The notes: generated by a model not told the origin, from the sequence alone. A stretch of 32,653 nt of DNA from Planctomycetota bacterium (GCA_027623235.1 JAQBVJ010000084.1:1-32653), one strand, 5' to 3'; shown: positions 25,043-32,653, numbered from the stretch's first letter. Numbers and translations are program-made.

Positions 25043-25434
25043 TCCGTGAGTCCTGTTGCGGGAATTATCTTTGATGAATGGCGAACTTTACAGATCACGC
25101 ATCCACCCTGCCAGGACCTGCAAAACGGCGAGCCGCACCCCGTAGGTCAGGCTGTGCCTGACGAAAATGGAATAAGGAGTCCGACCTCGATTGGAACTCC
25201 GTCAGGCGGAGCCTGACCTGCGGATGGACTTCAACGCGGGCTCCAGCTGGCGACGAGATCGGCGAGTTGATCCGAACGGGCTCTTCCTTCGCGGGGTGTT
25301 TCGATTCGGAAAGCATCGTCCGCCAGGTTGGACAGCTTCCTCTTTGGAGCCTCGCTCATCCTGGGTGAGTTCAACTTCAGTTGAATGCCACGTTCGGGAA
25401 GCAATGAGTGGCCAGCGGCGATCCACCGAGATCC
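25043..25434. other. 392-bp gap between folD and the hypothetical gene
   Basis: No supported gene. The left half holds two REP-like palindromes, listed separately. The right half (25225-25434) shows nothing I recognise. Confidence 0.5.
25140..25223. repeat. Pair of REP-like palindromes in inverted orientation
   Basis: Two short palindromes, GTCAGGC-TGT-GCCTGAC (25146-25162) and GTCAGGC-GGA-GCCTGAC (25201-25217), have flanks CCGTAG on the left of the first and CTGCGG on the right of the second, so the pair is arranged head to head. This resembles REP/BIME elements of other bacteria. Each can form a 7-bp hairpin. Confidence 0.85.
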
Positions 25435-25974
25435 CTATCCTGCCTCGGCGATGCGTCGGGCCGTCTCTGCGGGCAGTTCGTCGAGTTCCTTGCGAATGCG
25501 GTTCAGGCCGAATTTGCACATTTCGAATTCGGTACTCAGTCGCCGCAGCACGGCGGCTTCTTCCTCGTACGGTTCCTCTTCAAACGTGCTGGCGATGAGG
25601 TACGACTGGCGGCCGGCTTCGTCGTAGCTGATGAAGAAGTCTTTTCGGTCGACGGACTTCAGTCGCGGCAGAGCCTCGGGATAGACACCGGACCAGAAGA
25701 GCGTGAAGTCGCCGATGTGGCGCCGCAGTTCCCGCTCGGCACGAGCCTCACGCTGCTCGGCTTCCTCGAGCATGTCGGCGACCCCTTCGAGCCGGTCTCC
25801 TTCCGCGCTGCGGTGTCGATAGATTTCCGAAGACTTTGTGAAGCGGACGAGCAGGTCCACCAGGTAGTCGGACAAAGCGGGGTCGACGACTCCGAGCTCC
25901 ACGTGAAACGTGTGTTCGGTCAGCGCGGCGAACAGGCGACGCAGTGAGTCTTCACCAGTGAGAAGAGGTACCAT
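25435..25974 (-). CDS. Conserved-looking hypothetical protein, 179 aa
   Basis: Not recognised. 179 residues, with GGAGAG 5 bp before the ATG. The sequence is soluble and charged, without signal peptide or membrane helix. A likely coiled coil covers about 65-95 (ADMLEEAEQREARAERELRR). A middle stretch reads GDFTLFWSGVYPEALPRLK, then DRKDFFISYDEAGRQSYLIA, and the C-terminal third (EEEAAVLRRLSTEFEMCKFG) is again helical. Divergent from the MBL-fold hydrolase gene, with no operon partner. The folded composition and clear ribosome site argue for a real gene. Confidence 0.7.
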   Translation of the reverse strand: MVPLLTGEDSLRRLFAALTEHTFHVELGVVDPALSDYLVDLLVRFTKSSEIYRHRSAEGDRLEGVADMLEEAEQREARAERELRRHIGDFTLFWSGVYPEALPRLKSVDRKDFFISYDEAGRQSYLIASTFEEEPYEEEAAVLRRLSTEFEMCKFGLNRIRKELDELPAETARRIAEAG

Positions 25975-26301
25975 CCACTCTCTCCATCGGAGCCGGTTCC
26001 GCGACGCGGATGGATCGAGACGGAAGAAAGTGCCGCTCTCGAAGCAACCCGGGAGACGCCGAAGCGGTTGGGTTTGATCGAAGTGAGGTCTTTACCACGG
26101 ACTGTTATCGTCAATCCGAAGTGACTGAGGTTCGTCCATTTTACGGCAGAAGAAAAAATTGGAGCAACAGGAAGTTCGGCGAGTCGACGAAGTGGCGACG
26201 TCAGGTGAGAATCCAGTTGACATCGCGAATGGTGCCGAGGCATCACTGAGACGGTTTTTCTGCGCTGTGGAAGTTCAGCAGGCTTACCTGGGGAGACGAG
26301 A
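25975..26301. other. 327-bp divergent intergenic region
   Basis: Holds the promoters of the hypothetical gene and the MBL-fold gene. A consensus -35 box TTGACA occurs at 26217-26222, but the -10 position (CATCAC) fits poorly. Nothing else stands out. Confidence 0.45.
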
Positions 26302-27696
26302 ATGAAGTTCACATTTTACGGCGCGGCGGGCGAGGTCACAGGCAGCCAGCATCTCCTTGAAGTGGGTGGCCGGCGAATCCTGTTCGACTGTGGTCTGTTC
26401 CAGGGGCGGCGTTCGGAGTCGCGTGCGAAGAACGAGCAGTTTCACTGCCGGCCGGCGGACCTCGATGCGGTCGTCCTCTCGCACGCACATATTGATCATT
26501 GCGGAAACCTGCCGGGGCTGCATCGGCACGGGTTCGACGGGCCGGTGTTCTGCACGGCGGCGACTGCCGATGTGGCGGAATTGATGCTCACCGACGCGGG
26601 GAAGATTCAGGAAGAGGACGCGAAGTATCTTGCGAGGAAGCTCGAGCCGGGGCATCCGCCGGTCGCGCCGCTTTACGATCGCAGTCATGTGAAGAGCCTC
26701 CTGAAGCTGGTTCAGCCGCTGGACTATCACGAGTGGCATCCGCTGGCCGAGGACGTGCGGATTCGATTTTCGGATGCGGGGCACATTCTGGGTTCGGCCA
26801 TCACCGAACTCGAAGTTCAGGAGAACGGCGAGGTCAAGCGAATCGTCTTTACGGGCGACGTCGGGAGGCGCGGGCTGCCGCTGCTTCGCGATCCGGAACC
26901 GGTTCAGGGCTGCGACGTACTCATCACCGAGTCCACCTACGGAAACCGGGTCCACCCCTCGGCGGATGACATCAAGCTCGAGCTGAAGCGGATCATCGAT
27001 GAAGCATACGCCGTCGGCGGACGAGTCATCATTCCGGCCTTCAGCCTCGGCCGGACCCAGCACCTGGTCTATTTTCTGAACGAGCTGTCCAACGCGAATC
27101 AGCTGCCGCCCATTCCGATCTTTGTCGACAGCCCGCTGGCTCGACGAGTCACCAGTGTCTACCGCGACCACGCGGACATCCTGGACTCGGAAGTTCAGGA
27201 ACTGATGCGGCACGACTCAGACCCGTTTGGTTTTCGCGGGCTCACGTACGTCGGCTCGCCACAGGAGAGTGCCGAGCTGAACTGGCGGAAGGGAGCCTTC
27301 GTCGTCATTTCGGCGAGCGGCATGTGCGAAAGCGGCCGCGTCGTGCATCACCTCAAACATGCCGCGCCGCACGTCGAAAACACCATCGTGCTGATCGGTT
27401 TCCAGGGACGGCACACCGTCGGGCGAAAGATCGCGGATCGAGCGCCGTCAATCCGCCTCTTCGATGAAGACGTCCCGTTGCGGGCTCATGTCGAGGTGCT
27501 CAGTGGACTGTCGGCTCATGCCGACGCGCTGGATTTTCGATGGTGGTTCGAGCAACTCCACGCGGACTCGAATATCGGCCAGGCCTTCATCGTGCATGGC
27601 GAGGGCGAAGGCGCGAAGGCTCAGGCACAGACACTGACGGAGTTCTGTGACGAAACGCCGATCATCCCGCAGGCCGGCGAGTCGTTCGAGATCTGA
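26302..27696 (+). CDS. MBL-fold beta-CASP hydrolase (RNA-processing type)
   Basis: 464 residues, with GGGGAG 6 bp before the ATG. Metallo-beta-lactamase fold with a beta-CASP insert, of the CPSF73/Ysh1-like class. Zinc site: H61-A-H63-I-D65-H66, then DAGHILGSAI and FTGDVGR. The beta-CASP region, about 220-340, has IPAFSLGRTQHLV and FVDSPLA. The C-terminal RNA-specificity motifs are VVISASGMCESGR, IGFQGRHTVGR and the final zinc His in LSGLSAHAD. No signal peptide; cytoplasmic. Relatives are endo- or 5'-exoribonucleases; whether this one cuts RNA is an inference. Convergent with the TadG-like gene (61-bp gap). Confidence 0.94.
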   Translation: MKFTFYGAAGEVTGSQHLLEVGGRRILFDCGLFQGRRSESRAKNEQFHCRPADLDAVVLSHAHIDHCGNLPGLHRHGFDGPVFCTAATADVAELMLTDAGKIQEEDAKYLARKLEPGHPPVAPLYDRSHVKSLLKLVQPLDYHEWHPLAEDVRIRFSDAGHILGSAITELEVQENGEVKRIVFTGDVGRRGLPLLRDPEPVQGCDVLITESTYGNRVHPSADDIKLELKRIIDEAYAVGGRVIIPAFSLGRTQHLVYFLNELSNANQLPPIPIFVDSPLARRVTSVYRDHADILDSEVQELMRHDSDPFGFRGLTYVGSPQESAELNWRKGAFVVISASGMCESGRVVHHLKHAAPHVENTIVLIGFQGRHTVGRKIADRAPSIRLFDEDVPLRAHVEVLSGLSAHADALDFRWWFEQLHADSNIGQAFIVHGEGEGAKAQAQTLTEFCDETPIIPQAGESFEI

Positions 27697-27757
27697 TCAC
27701 TCAGGTGGTTTCTCGTCAGTCGACACTGGCCCTCCCATTTTGGATTTGGGGCACGCG

Positions 27758-28936
27758 CTACTTGACGAGCTTCGGGCCACCGTCACCGCGGCCGATTGTT
27801 TTGTAGACGTTCAGGAGTTCGGTGGCGTCGCTGGCTCCGTTGGCAACGTGGTGGTAGTACGTCGTGCCTCCTTCATCCGGTGAGGCGGCGTTGACCATCA
27901 GCGAAGAATGGGCACTGCTGCCGAGCGTCACGATGTGCAGCTTGATGCCGCGTGCCTTGATTGTGTTCGCCCATTGAGTGACCGCGACGTCATCTTTGTA
28001 CTGCGGCTTTTTCGCGTAGGGCGGCGGCGGCAGGACGCCGAACTCATCTTCGCTGGTCGGATACGGCTCTGGCAGGTTGACCTGCCCGTCAGTGAGCAGG
28101 ACCATCACATTCACAACTTCCGGATCCGTCGGAGCGGGTAGCGGACGCGGGACGGGATCGTTGAGGAATACGTCGAGTCCGGCTCGCAGCCCGCCGCCGA
28201 TGTTGGTCCCACCGGTGTAAAACTGATCTTCGAGATCTTCGACTCGGTTATAGGTGGGGACGTGGTTGAAGCTGAGGTCCCGCTCAGGATGCCCCGTCTT
28301 TTCGTATCGGTTTCGGGCCGGGTCTTCCCACGAGAACACAGCGAGGCCGACACGGTCCTCGTCCCGCAACTCATCGACGAGTGCCTGTGCGGCGTCCTTG
28401 GCATTTTCCATTCGAGTCAGCCCGTTGGACATGTTCGCATCCATCGACCCGGAACAGTCGATGACCATGACGACGTCTCGTGGCTTACTGCCACCCTTGA
28501 CGGCGATCGCTTCCGTGGACGTCGTGTAGCCGTGTTCGTTGAGAACCGGACCAAAGAACGCCTGGATATTCTGGCTGACCAGGTGAACGCGAACGGTGTC
28601 GGCATCGTCGAAAGGAGTCACCGCGAACGACTTCATCTCGGCGTCCCAGTATCCGTACTGAACCGTTGCTGTGATGTTTGAGTCGGTCGTGTCGTAGCCG
28701 TTGAGCAACAGCATTTCCGTGATCGCCGCATCCGCCGCAGCCTTGCCATCAGACATGTAGTCCACCCCGGCCAGCGCGGCCGCATCGACGGCGGCGGCCT
28801 GCCGGGTCCTCGAGACCGTCACGAAGCCAAGATCGGTCGTGAAGGCGAGCATGGCAAAAACAACGACCATGAAGGCGGCGGAAAGGACAGCGATCGTGCC
28901 GCGGCGAAGTCGAGGGCTGGTTTTCTCGGGTTTCAT
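27758..28936 (-). CDS. TadG-like pilus assembly protein with VWA domain
   Basis: 392 residues from the ATG at 28936 (AGGAC 8 bp upstream). The N-terminus is Tad/TadG-type: basic RLRRGTIAVL followed by one membrane helix (about 15-37) and the typical QAAAVDAAALAG. A von Willebrand A domain runs from about 153 to 385. Its MIDAS residues are D160, S162 and S164 in DCSGSMD, a Thr in GGTNIGGG, and the Asp of LLTDGQVN, so it should bind a divalent ion. Most of the protein lies outside the inner membrane. Known TadG proteins serve Flp/Tad pilus assembly. No other tad gene is adjacent; a broken tadC lies 3 kb away. Confidence 0.87.
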   Translation of the reverse strand: MKPEKTSPRLRRGTIAVLSAAFMVVVFAMLAFTTDLGFVTVSRTRQAAAVDAAALAGVDYMSDGKAAADAAITEMLLLNGYDTTDSNITATVQYGYWDAEMKSFAVTPFDDADTVRVHLVSQNIQAFFGPVLNEHGYTTSTEAIAVKGGSKPRDVVMVIDCSGSMDANMSNGLTRMENAKDAAQALVDELRDEDRVGLAVFSWEDPARNRYEKTGHPERDLSFNHVPTYNRVEDLEDQFYTGGTNIGGGLRAGLDVFLNDPVPRPLPAPTDPEVVNVMVLLTDGQVNLPEPYPTSEDEFGVLPPPPYAKKPQYKDDVAVTQWANTIKARGIKLHIVTLGSSAHSSLMVNAASPDEGGTTYYHHVANGASDATELLNVYKTIGRGDGGPKLVK

Positions 28937-29205
28937 GATGCCGTCCTGATTGAGTTTAGCGAGCACCTCCCAATCTGGAGGAACTCAATCAGAAATGTAG
29001 GTTTCGCGATTCGGCCGGGCGGAAATTGCCAGCGATTCCTCCAGGGAAGTGTGCTAATCGAGGCGGGAAAGTAGAGGCCTGGCAGAAGTGTCAGTAAACT
29101 CCGGGTGGTCTCCGGCAACGGTCGCCGCCGAATCTCAACACGTTTCGTCTCTGCAACATGAGCCGCAGTTCACATTGCTGGGCTGGCGAGTCAAACAGGA
29201 ATCCC

Positions 29206-30003
29206 ATGCTTTCCCGCCTCACCCGATTTCTGTCTGGTCTCCTTGCCGCAAGCATCGTCTGCGGATGTGGTTCGCAGGCGTACGAAGAGCGGCTTGAACA
29301 GTCGAGAAAATACTTTGAGTACCGCCAGGGGGTGGACGCAGTCCTGCAGCCGCGCTGGTGGCAGGCCGACGGTTTCGGGCTGCAGTTTCGTCCGCCAGCA
29401 GATTTTGTTGAGATCCCTGGCCCGGCCGAAGGTGAGCCCGACCATCGGCAGCCAGGGTTTCTGCCGCGCCCGCTTCGCGGCCTGATCGGAGCGTGGGAAG
29501 CGACGGTCGACGTGGATATCGAAGGCTCGGACGTGGCTGAGCAACGGGCGTGGATTTTCCTGTGCACGAACCACGAAGCATTTCTCAGGAAGGAAGACGA
29601 TCCTCTGGTCGAACCCGAAAAGTTTACGGATCAAATGATCGGAGATATCGGCTTCTGTCTGCGGTACGCGGCACCGACGGCGGAAGAGCCATGGCCGTTT
29701 GTCGAAGAACGGACTCCTGCCGGAACCCGCTACGTTCCGGTGAAGGACTACATTGTGACGAATCCGACGCTGGATGATCGCGTCAACATTGACGGCAGCG
29801 GTGAGGTCAACATGAGCTTCATGCTGAATCAATACACGGTCGACTCGATTCAGATGATGCTCATCGTGGCCTACCCGACAGCGATCGATACCCGGTACGG
29901 AATCGAGAACCGGATCAGGACGGTGATGGAAACTCTCCGCATGACGAATGAGATTCCGAGTAAAAAGAAGATGAAAGTACCGACATCTGGTGGCGGATTC
30001 TGA
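29206..30003 (+). CDS. Putative lipoprotein, unknown function
   Basis: 265 residues from the ATG at 29206, which has AGGA 5 bp upstream; earlier ATGs do not. It opens with a lipoprotein-type signal (MLSRLTRFLSGLLAASIV), and C21 after V-C-G is the likely lipid-modified cysteine; the lipobox is loose. The mature part has a Trp-rich region (PRWWQADGFGLQFRPPADF), an acidic FVEIPGPAEGEPDHR stretch, and DIEGSDVAEQRAWIFLC. No enzyme motif is recognised. Probably attached to a periplasmic membrane face. 67 bp before the phosphatase-fold gene on the same strand, possibly co-transcribed. Confidence 0.75.
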   Translation: MLSRLTRFLSGLLAASIVCGCGSQAYEERLEQSRKYFEYRQGVDAVLQPRWWQADGFGLQFRPPADFVEIPGPAEGEPDHRQPGFLPRPLRGLIGAWEATVDVDIEGSDVAEQRAWIFLCTNHEAFLRKEDDPLVEPEKFTDQMIGDIGFCLRYAAPTAEEPWPFVEERTPAGTRYVPVKDYIVTNPTLDDRVNIDGSGEVNMSFMLNQYTVDSIQMMLIVAYPTAIDTRYGIENRIRTVMETLRMTNEIPSKKKMKVPTSGGGF

Positions 30004-30070
30004 TCCGTCCAGCAGCGACATTCCGTTTTTTTTTGATGTAACACACTTTGCCACTGGTTAGTCCGCACCC

Positions 30071-31462
30071 ATGCCCCGACCGCTCGTCGTGATCAATGTT
30101 GTCGGGCTGACGCACGACATGCTCAGTACGAATACGCCTCATATCAGCCGCCTGGCTGAGGAGGGATTTGCTCGGCCGATGGGGACTGTCCTGCCGGCGG
30201 TCACCTGTGCGGCTCAGTCATCGCTGCTGACGGGAGTTGCTCCCCGCGAGCACGGGATCGTCGGGAACGGCTGGTACTTTCGTGACCTGGCCGAAGTCGG
30301 TTTCTGGAAACAGTCGAATCACCTGGTCGGTGGTGAGACGGTTTACGAAGCGGCGCGAAAGCGGGACAAAAGCTACTCGGTCGCAAAAATGTTCTGGTGG
30401 TACAACATGTACGCCAGCGTCGACTGGTCGGTCACTCCACGGCCGAGTTACCCGGCGGACGGGCGAAAACTTTTTGATTCCTACAGCGAGCCGCCCGGGT
30501 TGAAGACGGACTTGCAGGACCGGCTTGGCGTGTTCCCGCTCATGAAGTTCTGGGGGCCGGGAGCGAACATCGAAAGCAGTCGCTGGATCGCCAGCGCGTC
30601 GATCGACGTTTTCCTGCGTTACCAGCCGAGCCTGTCGCTGATCTACCTGCCGCACCTGGATTACAACCTGCAGCGGCTTGGGCCGAACGGTCCGGCGATC
30701 GCTGCAGACATTCGGCTCGTCGATACCGAAGCCGGGCGGATTATTGAAGCAGCACGGTCGCGTGACGCGGATGTTGTCGTGCTGTCGGAATACGGGATTT
30801 CGGAAGTCAGCCGTCCGGTTCACATCAACCGAATCCTCCGGCAGGAGGGGTATCTCACCGCGAGGAAAGAAATCGGCGGCTGGGAAACGCTGGACTTCGG
30901 AGCGTCCCGCGCCTTCGCCGTTGCCGATCATCAGATGGCCCATGTGTATGTGCGAAGGCCGGAGGACGTCCCGACTGTTGCGAAGCTGCTGCGGCGCGTC
31001 GACGGAGTGGAACACGTTCTTGACCGTCAGGCTCAGGAAAATTTCGGGATTGACCACGAACGGTCCGGCGAGCTGGTTGTCGTGAGCGATCGCGAGTCGT
31101 GGTTCACGTACTACTTCTGGCAGGACGACGCCCTTGCACCGGACTACGCGAGGACCGTTGACATCCACCGGAAGCCGGGATACGACCCTGTCGAGCTATT
31201 CGTCGATCCCAGACTGACGTTTCCAAAACTCAAGATCGCGGGGCGGCTCGCGCAGAAAATGCTCGGCTTCCGGTACTACATGGACGTGATCGGTCTCGAC
31301 GCAACCATTGTTCGCGGCAGTCACGGTCGGTTACCGGATGAGGATCAGACAGAATCGGCCGGGCCAGTGTTTATCGCCTCGTCAAATAGTATCGAGCGGG
31401 ACACGATCAAAATGACCGATGTCAAAGAGATGTTGCTCGCGCTGCAGTTTCGAGCGAGTTGA
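30071..31462 (+). CDS. Alkaline-phosphatase-fold (NPP/EboF-like) protein, atypical metal site
   Basis: 463 residues of the phosphodiesterase/nucleotide pyrophosphatase superfamily, without signal peptide. Nucleophile T45 sits in LPAVTCAAQSSLLTG, followed by EHGIVGNGW. Several ligands differ from the family: the first strand reads VINVVGLT instead of ...DGLR, IYLPHLDYNLQRLGP keeps Asp (D197) but has Gln where DxxGH has His, and VVLSEYGIS replaces SDHGM. H287 in ADHQMA and the late GSHGRLP remain. The 'INVVGLT' start and 'SEYGI' motif recall EboF-type proteins of the ebo cluster, from memory only; no other ebo gene is here. The ribosome site is weak. Function uncertain. Confidence 0.75.
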   Translation: MPRPLVVINVVGLTHDMLSTNTPHISRLAEEGFARPMGTVLPAVTCAAQSSLLTGVAPREHGIVGNGWYFRDLAEVGFWKQSNHLVGGETVYEAARKRDKSYSVAKMFWWYNMYASVDWSVTPRPSYPADGRKLFDSYSEPPGLKTDLQDRLGVFPLMKFWGPGANIESSRWIASASIDVFLRYQPSLSLIYLPHLDYNLQRLGPNGPAIAADIRLVDTEAGRIIEAARSRDADVVVLSEYGISEVSRPVHINRILRQEGYLTARKEIGGWETLDFGASRAFAVADHQMAHVYVRRPEDVPTVAKLLRRVDGVEHVLDRQAQENFGIDHERSGELVVVSDRESWFTYYFWQDDALAPDYARTVDIHRKPGYDPVELFVDPRLTFPKLKIAGRLAQKMLGFRYYMDVIGLDATIVRGSHGRLPDEDQTESAGPVFIASSNSIERDTIKMTDVKEMLLALQFRAS

Positions 31463-31492
31463 CTGCGCTGGATCACCCGAAGTGTCAGTTGT

Positions 31493-31545
31493 GAAGTTGC
31501 GCATTTCTCCTGGACGTAACGCCGTTGGCGTAAATGCGCAACTTC
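31493..31545. promoter_or_regulatory. Large perfect stem-loop upstream of the QueD-like gene
   Basis: A perfect 14-bp inverted repeat, GAAGTTGCGCATTT (31493-31506) and AAATGCGCAACTTC (31532-31545), encloses a second hairpin ACGCC-GTT-GGCGT (31519-31531) directly against the right arm, with a 12-nt bulge on the left. No T run follows on either strand, so it is not a normal terminator. It lies 76 bp before the QueD-like start. It could be a leader RNA element or a short palindromic repeat. Confidence 0.75.
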
Positions 31546-31621
31546 AAAGAACGTCAGCGAGGGTTGGTAAGAATACTCTCGGATACGAATCTCAATCAGC
31601 ACTCCGCATCAGGACAGAAAT

Positions 31622-32026
31622 ATGTATCAGGTTTCTCAGAATATTGAATTCTGCTACGGGCACCGGCTGCTCAACTACGCCGGCAAGTGCCGACACCTCC
31701 ACGGCCACAATGGTCTCGCGGTGATCGTGCTCGAGGGAGAGTCGCTCGACGATCGAGGGATGCTTGTCGATTTTTCAGACATTAAGAACTCCGTGCGAAC
31801 GTGGATCGACGATGAGCTGGACCATCGCATGATTCTTAATGAGGCGGATCCGGCGGTGCCGTTTTTCCAGGAGCAGGGCGAGCCGCTGCATCTGCTGCCG
31901 GTGAATCCGACCGCCGAGACGATTGCGAAAGTGATTTACGACTACACGGTGAAGGAAGGTTTCCCGGTGCTCGAAGTGTCGCTGTGGGAAACGCCGAAAT
32001 CGTTCGCGACGTACCGCGGAGAATGA
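31622..32026 (+). CDS. queD: 6-carboxytetrahydropterin synthase / PTPS-like enzyme
   Basis: 134 residues, the size of QueD (about 120-140), with AGGA 7 bp before the ATG. Zinc ligands H14 (CYGHRL), H27 and H29 (HLHGHN) are present, together with the catalytic Cys C23 in GKCRHLHGH. A Glu near the end (SLWETPKS) is the substrate-binding residue. The substrate pocket contains VDFSDIK and LDHRMILNE. QueD makes 6-carboxytetrahydropterin for queuosine/preQ0; PTPS-type homologues make tetrahydropterins instead, and the sequence does not decide. No queC, queE or queF is in the window. Confidence 0.85.
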   Translation: MYQVSQNIEFCYGHRLLNYAGKCRHLHGHNGLAVIVLEGESLDDRGMLVDFSDIKNSVRTWIDDELDHRMILNEADPAVPFFQEQGEPLHLLPVNPTAETIAKVIYDYTVKEGFPVLEVSLWETPKSFATYRGE

Positions 32027-32066
32027 GAGTGTCGAAGCCGATCCGGTCTGAACCGTCGCGCAGAAA

Positions 32067-32104
32067 AACCCTCGACGATCAAATAGTCGTCGGGGGTTCG
32101 TTTT
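32067..32104. terminator. Terminator between the QueD-like and tadC genes
   Basis: A 10-bp stem (CCCTCGACGA, 32069-32078, with TCGTCGGGGG, 32087-32096, one G-U), extended by two A-T pairs, has an 8-nt loop. The plus strand then has TTCGTTTT; the minus strand reads GGGTTTTTC, the better T run. So it may serve both converging genes. Confidence 0.75.
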
Positions 32105-32138
32105 CTGGAGAATGTGTTTTTCAGTTGTGTTGCGACTA

Positions 32139-32555
32139 TTACTGATTCGCGTTGCCGATATTGTCGATTGCGTCAGATCCCTGCTGGAGGTTTTGGACTC
32201 CACCTTCATCGAAGAAGTTCTGCAGCTCGAGAATGGCCGGACCCATCAGGAACATGAACACGGCCGGCATCATGAACAGCACGGTCGGGAACATGAGATT
32301 GAACGAGGCCTTGTTGGCTTTTTCGTCCGTTCTTTGCCGCAGACTCTCACGCATGGTGTTCGAGTATTCGGTCAATGCGTCGGAAATGCTCGTTCCCATC
32401 TGCTCCGATTGATTCATCAGAGAGACGAACGAGTCCACCTCGGCCACGCTCACTCGATCGGCGAAGTTGTTCAGGGCGACTCGCAGATTTCCGATTTCGG
32501 TCTGTCGGGAAACAATGGCCAGCTCGTTTGCCAGCACCGGGTAAACCGGCCGCAG
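32139..32555 (-). pseudogene. tadC: tadC (type II/IV secretion F-domain) 3' fragment, disrupted
   Basis: The 138 readable C-terminal residues match the TadC-type inner-membrane platform of the Tad pilus: YPVLANELAIVSRQTEIG, then RVSVAEVDSFVSLMNQSEQM, GTSISDALTEYS, and the membrane helix FNLMFPTVLFMMPAVFMFLM. Homology runs from the first leucine codon (32555) to the stop. In the same frame a stop codon TGA follows upstream (32565-32567), exactly where the sequence changes character at 32557. The N-terminal half is absent. A GTG-initiated 132-residue form (from 32537) would lack the cytoplasmic domain, so it is unlikely to be functional. Confidence 0.65.
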
Positions 32556-32556
32556 G

Positions 32557-32653
32557 GTAACCGTTCACGGCCCAGTGCGAAAGAATTGAAAACTGGTCTA
32601 GACTTGGGCGGATGTTTTCTGGCTCAATGCTCGTATGAGCGAGCCCAAAACGC
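32557..32653 (+). mobile_element. Probable IS66-type insertion sequence end, incomplete
   Basis: From 32557 the sequence reads GTAACCGTTCACGGCC; IS66-family ends begin with GTAA and carry a leader of roughly 70-100 bp before their first gene. An ATG at 32635 begins M-S-E-P-K-T and runs off the window. It breaks the tadC reading frame at 32556. The identification rests on the end sequence, spacing and gene disruption; the transposase genes and other end are outside the window. Confidence 0.45.
32635..32653 (+). CDS. Start of a possible IS66 first-ORF protein (partial)
   Basis: Only six codons (MSEPKT) are visible before the window ends, with no clear ribosome site. It is placed where the first gene (accessory TnpA-type protein) of an IS66 element would begin. 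Low certainty. Confidence 0.25.

Noticed and set aside
24461..25216. 251-codon plus-strand frame over folD
   Set aside because: It is antisense to the folD gene, whose motifs are complete, and has no ribosome site or recognised domain.
26217..26245. Sigma-70 promoter before the MBL-fold gene (TTGACA)
   Set aside because: The -35 is perfect but no acceptable -10 stands 16-18 bp downstream, so it is noted only within the gap entry.
30026..30036. Run of T residues after the lipoprotein gene as a terminator
   Set aside because: There is no stem directly upstream of the T run.
30071..31462. Assignment as a complete ebo cluster
   Set aside because: Only an EboF-like sequence is present; none of the other five ebo genes is in the window.

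Overview
The window looks like chromosomal DNA of a member of the Planctomycetota. The marker is a secreted DUF1549/DUF1553 cytochrome-type protein (PSCyt/PSD architecture, 44-2236), a family strongly expanded in that phylum. Supporting signs are a cysteine-rich planctomycete-type outer-membrane porin, a separate prepilin-like/LRR protein, Tad-pilus parts, a 1232-residue GlnE and many secreted hydrolases. I cannot fix the genus from sequence alone. Coding density is moderate, with several 300-630 bp gaps that carry palindromes and short repeats. I see no rRNA, tRNA or CRISPR.

Layout. 1-3.3 kb (minus strand): a two-gene cluster of a Cys-less thioredoxin-fold secreted protein and the DUF1549/DUF1553 protein. 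3.5-7.1 kb (plus): thioredoxin reductase, a four-copy 13-bp tandem repeat, an M24 (Xaa-Pro) peptidase and an overlapping BioF-type oxoamine synthase. 7.1-9.0 kb: a long structured leader, a porin and a clear rho-independent terminator. 9.2-11.4 kb: a large two-domain enzyme joining a papain-like protease to an alpha/beta hydrolase. 11.4-16.2 kb (minus): esterase, prepilin-like LRR protein and a fused membrane/spermidine-synthase-like protein. 16.6-17.7 kb: an FHA-domain protein behind a near-consensus sigma-54 promoter, convergent on an RsbW-type anti-sigma kinase, with a strong terminator between them. 17.7-18.4 kb: a gene-free stretch with a 101-bp inverted/tandem repeat element. 18.4-22.1 kb (minus): GlnE with two ACT-like domains between its halves. 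22.4-24.1 kb: a duplicated metallophosphoesterase with a degenerate first copy. 24.2-25.0 kb: folD. 25.1-25.2 kb: a pair of REP-like palindromes. 25.4-27.7 kb: a small conserved hypothetical and, divergently, a beta-CASP/MBL RNA-processing-type hydrolase. 27.8-28.9 kb: a TadG-like VWA protein. 29.2-32.0 kb (plus): lipoprotein, an alkaline-phosphatase-fold protein, a large inverted repeat and a QueD/PTPS-like enzyme. 32.1-32.65 kb: the 3' part of a tadC gene that ends abruptly at what looks like the end of an IS66-type insertion sequence.

The window is not one pathway. It mixes housekeeping genes (trxB, bioF, folD, glnE, queD-like) with planctomycete cell-surface and secreted proteins. The strongest leads are the GlnE-ACT architecture, the protease-hydrolase fusion, the prepilin-type N-terminus on an LRR protein, the sigma-54/FHA/anti-sigma locus, the stem-loop ahead of the QueD-like gene, and the interrupted tadC.
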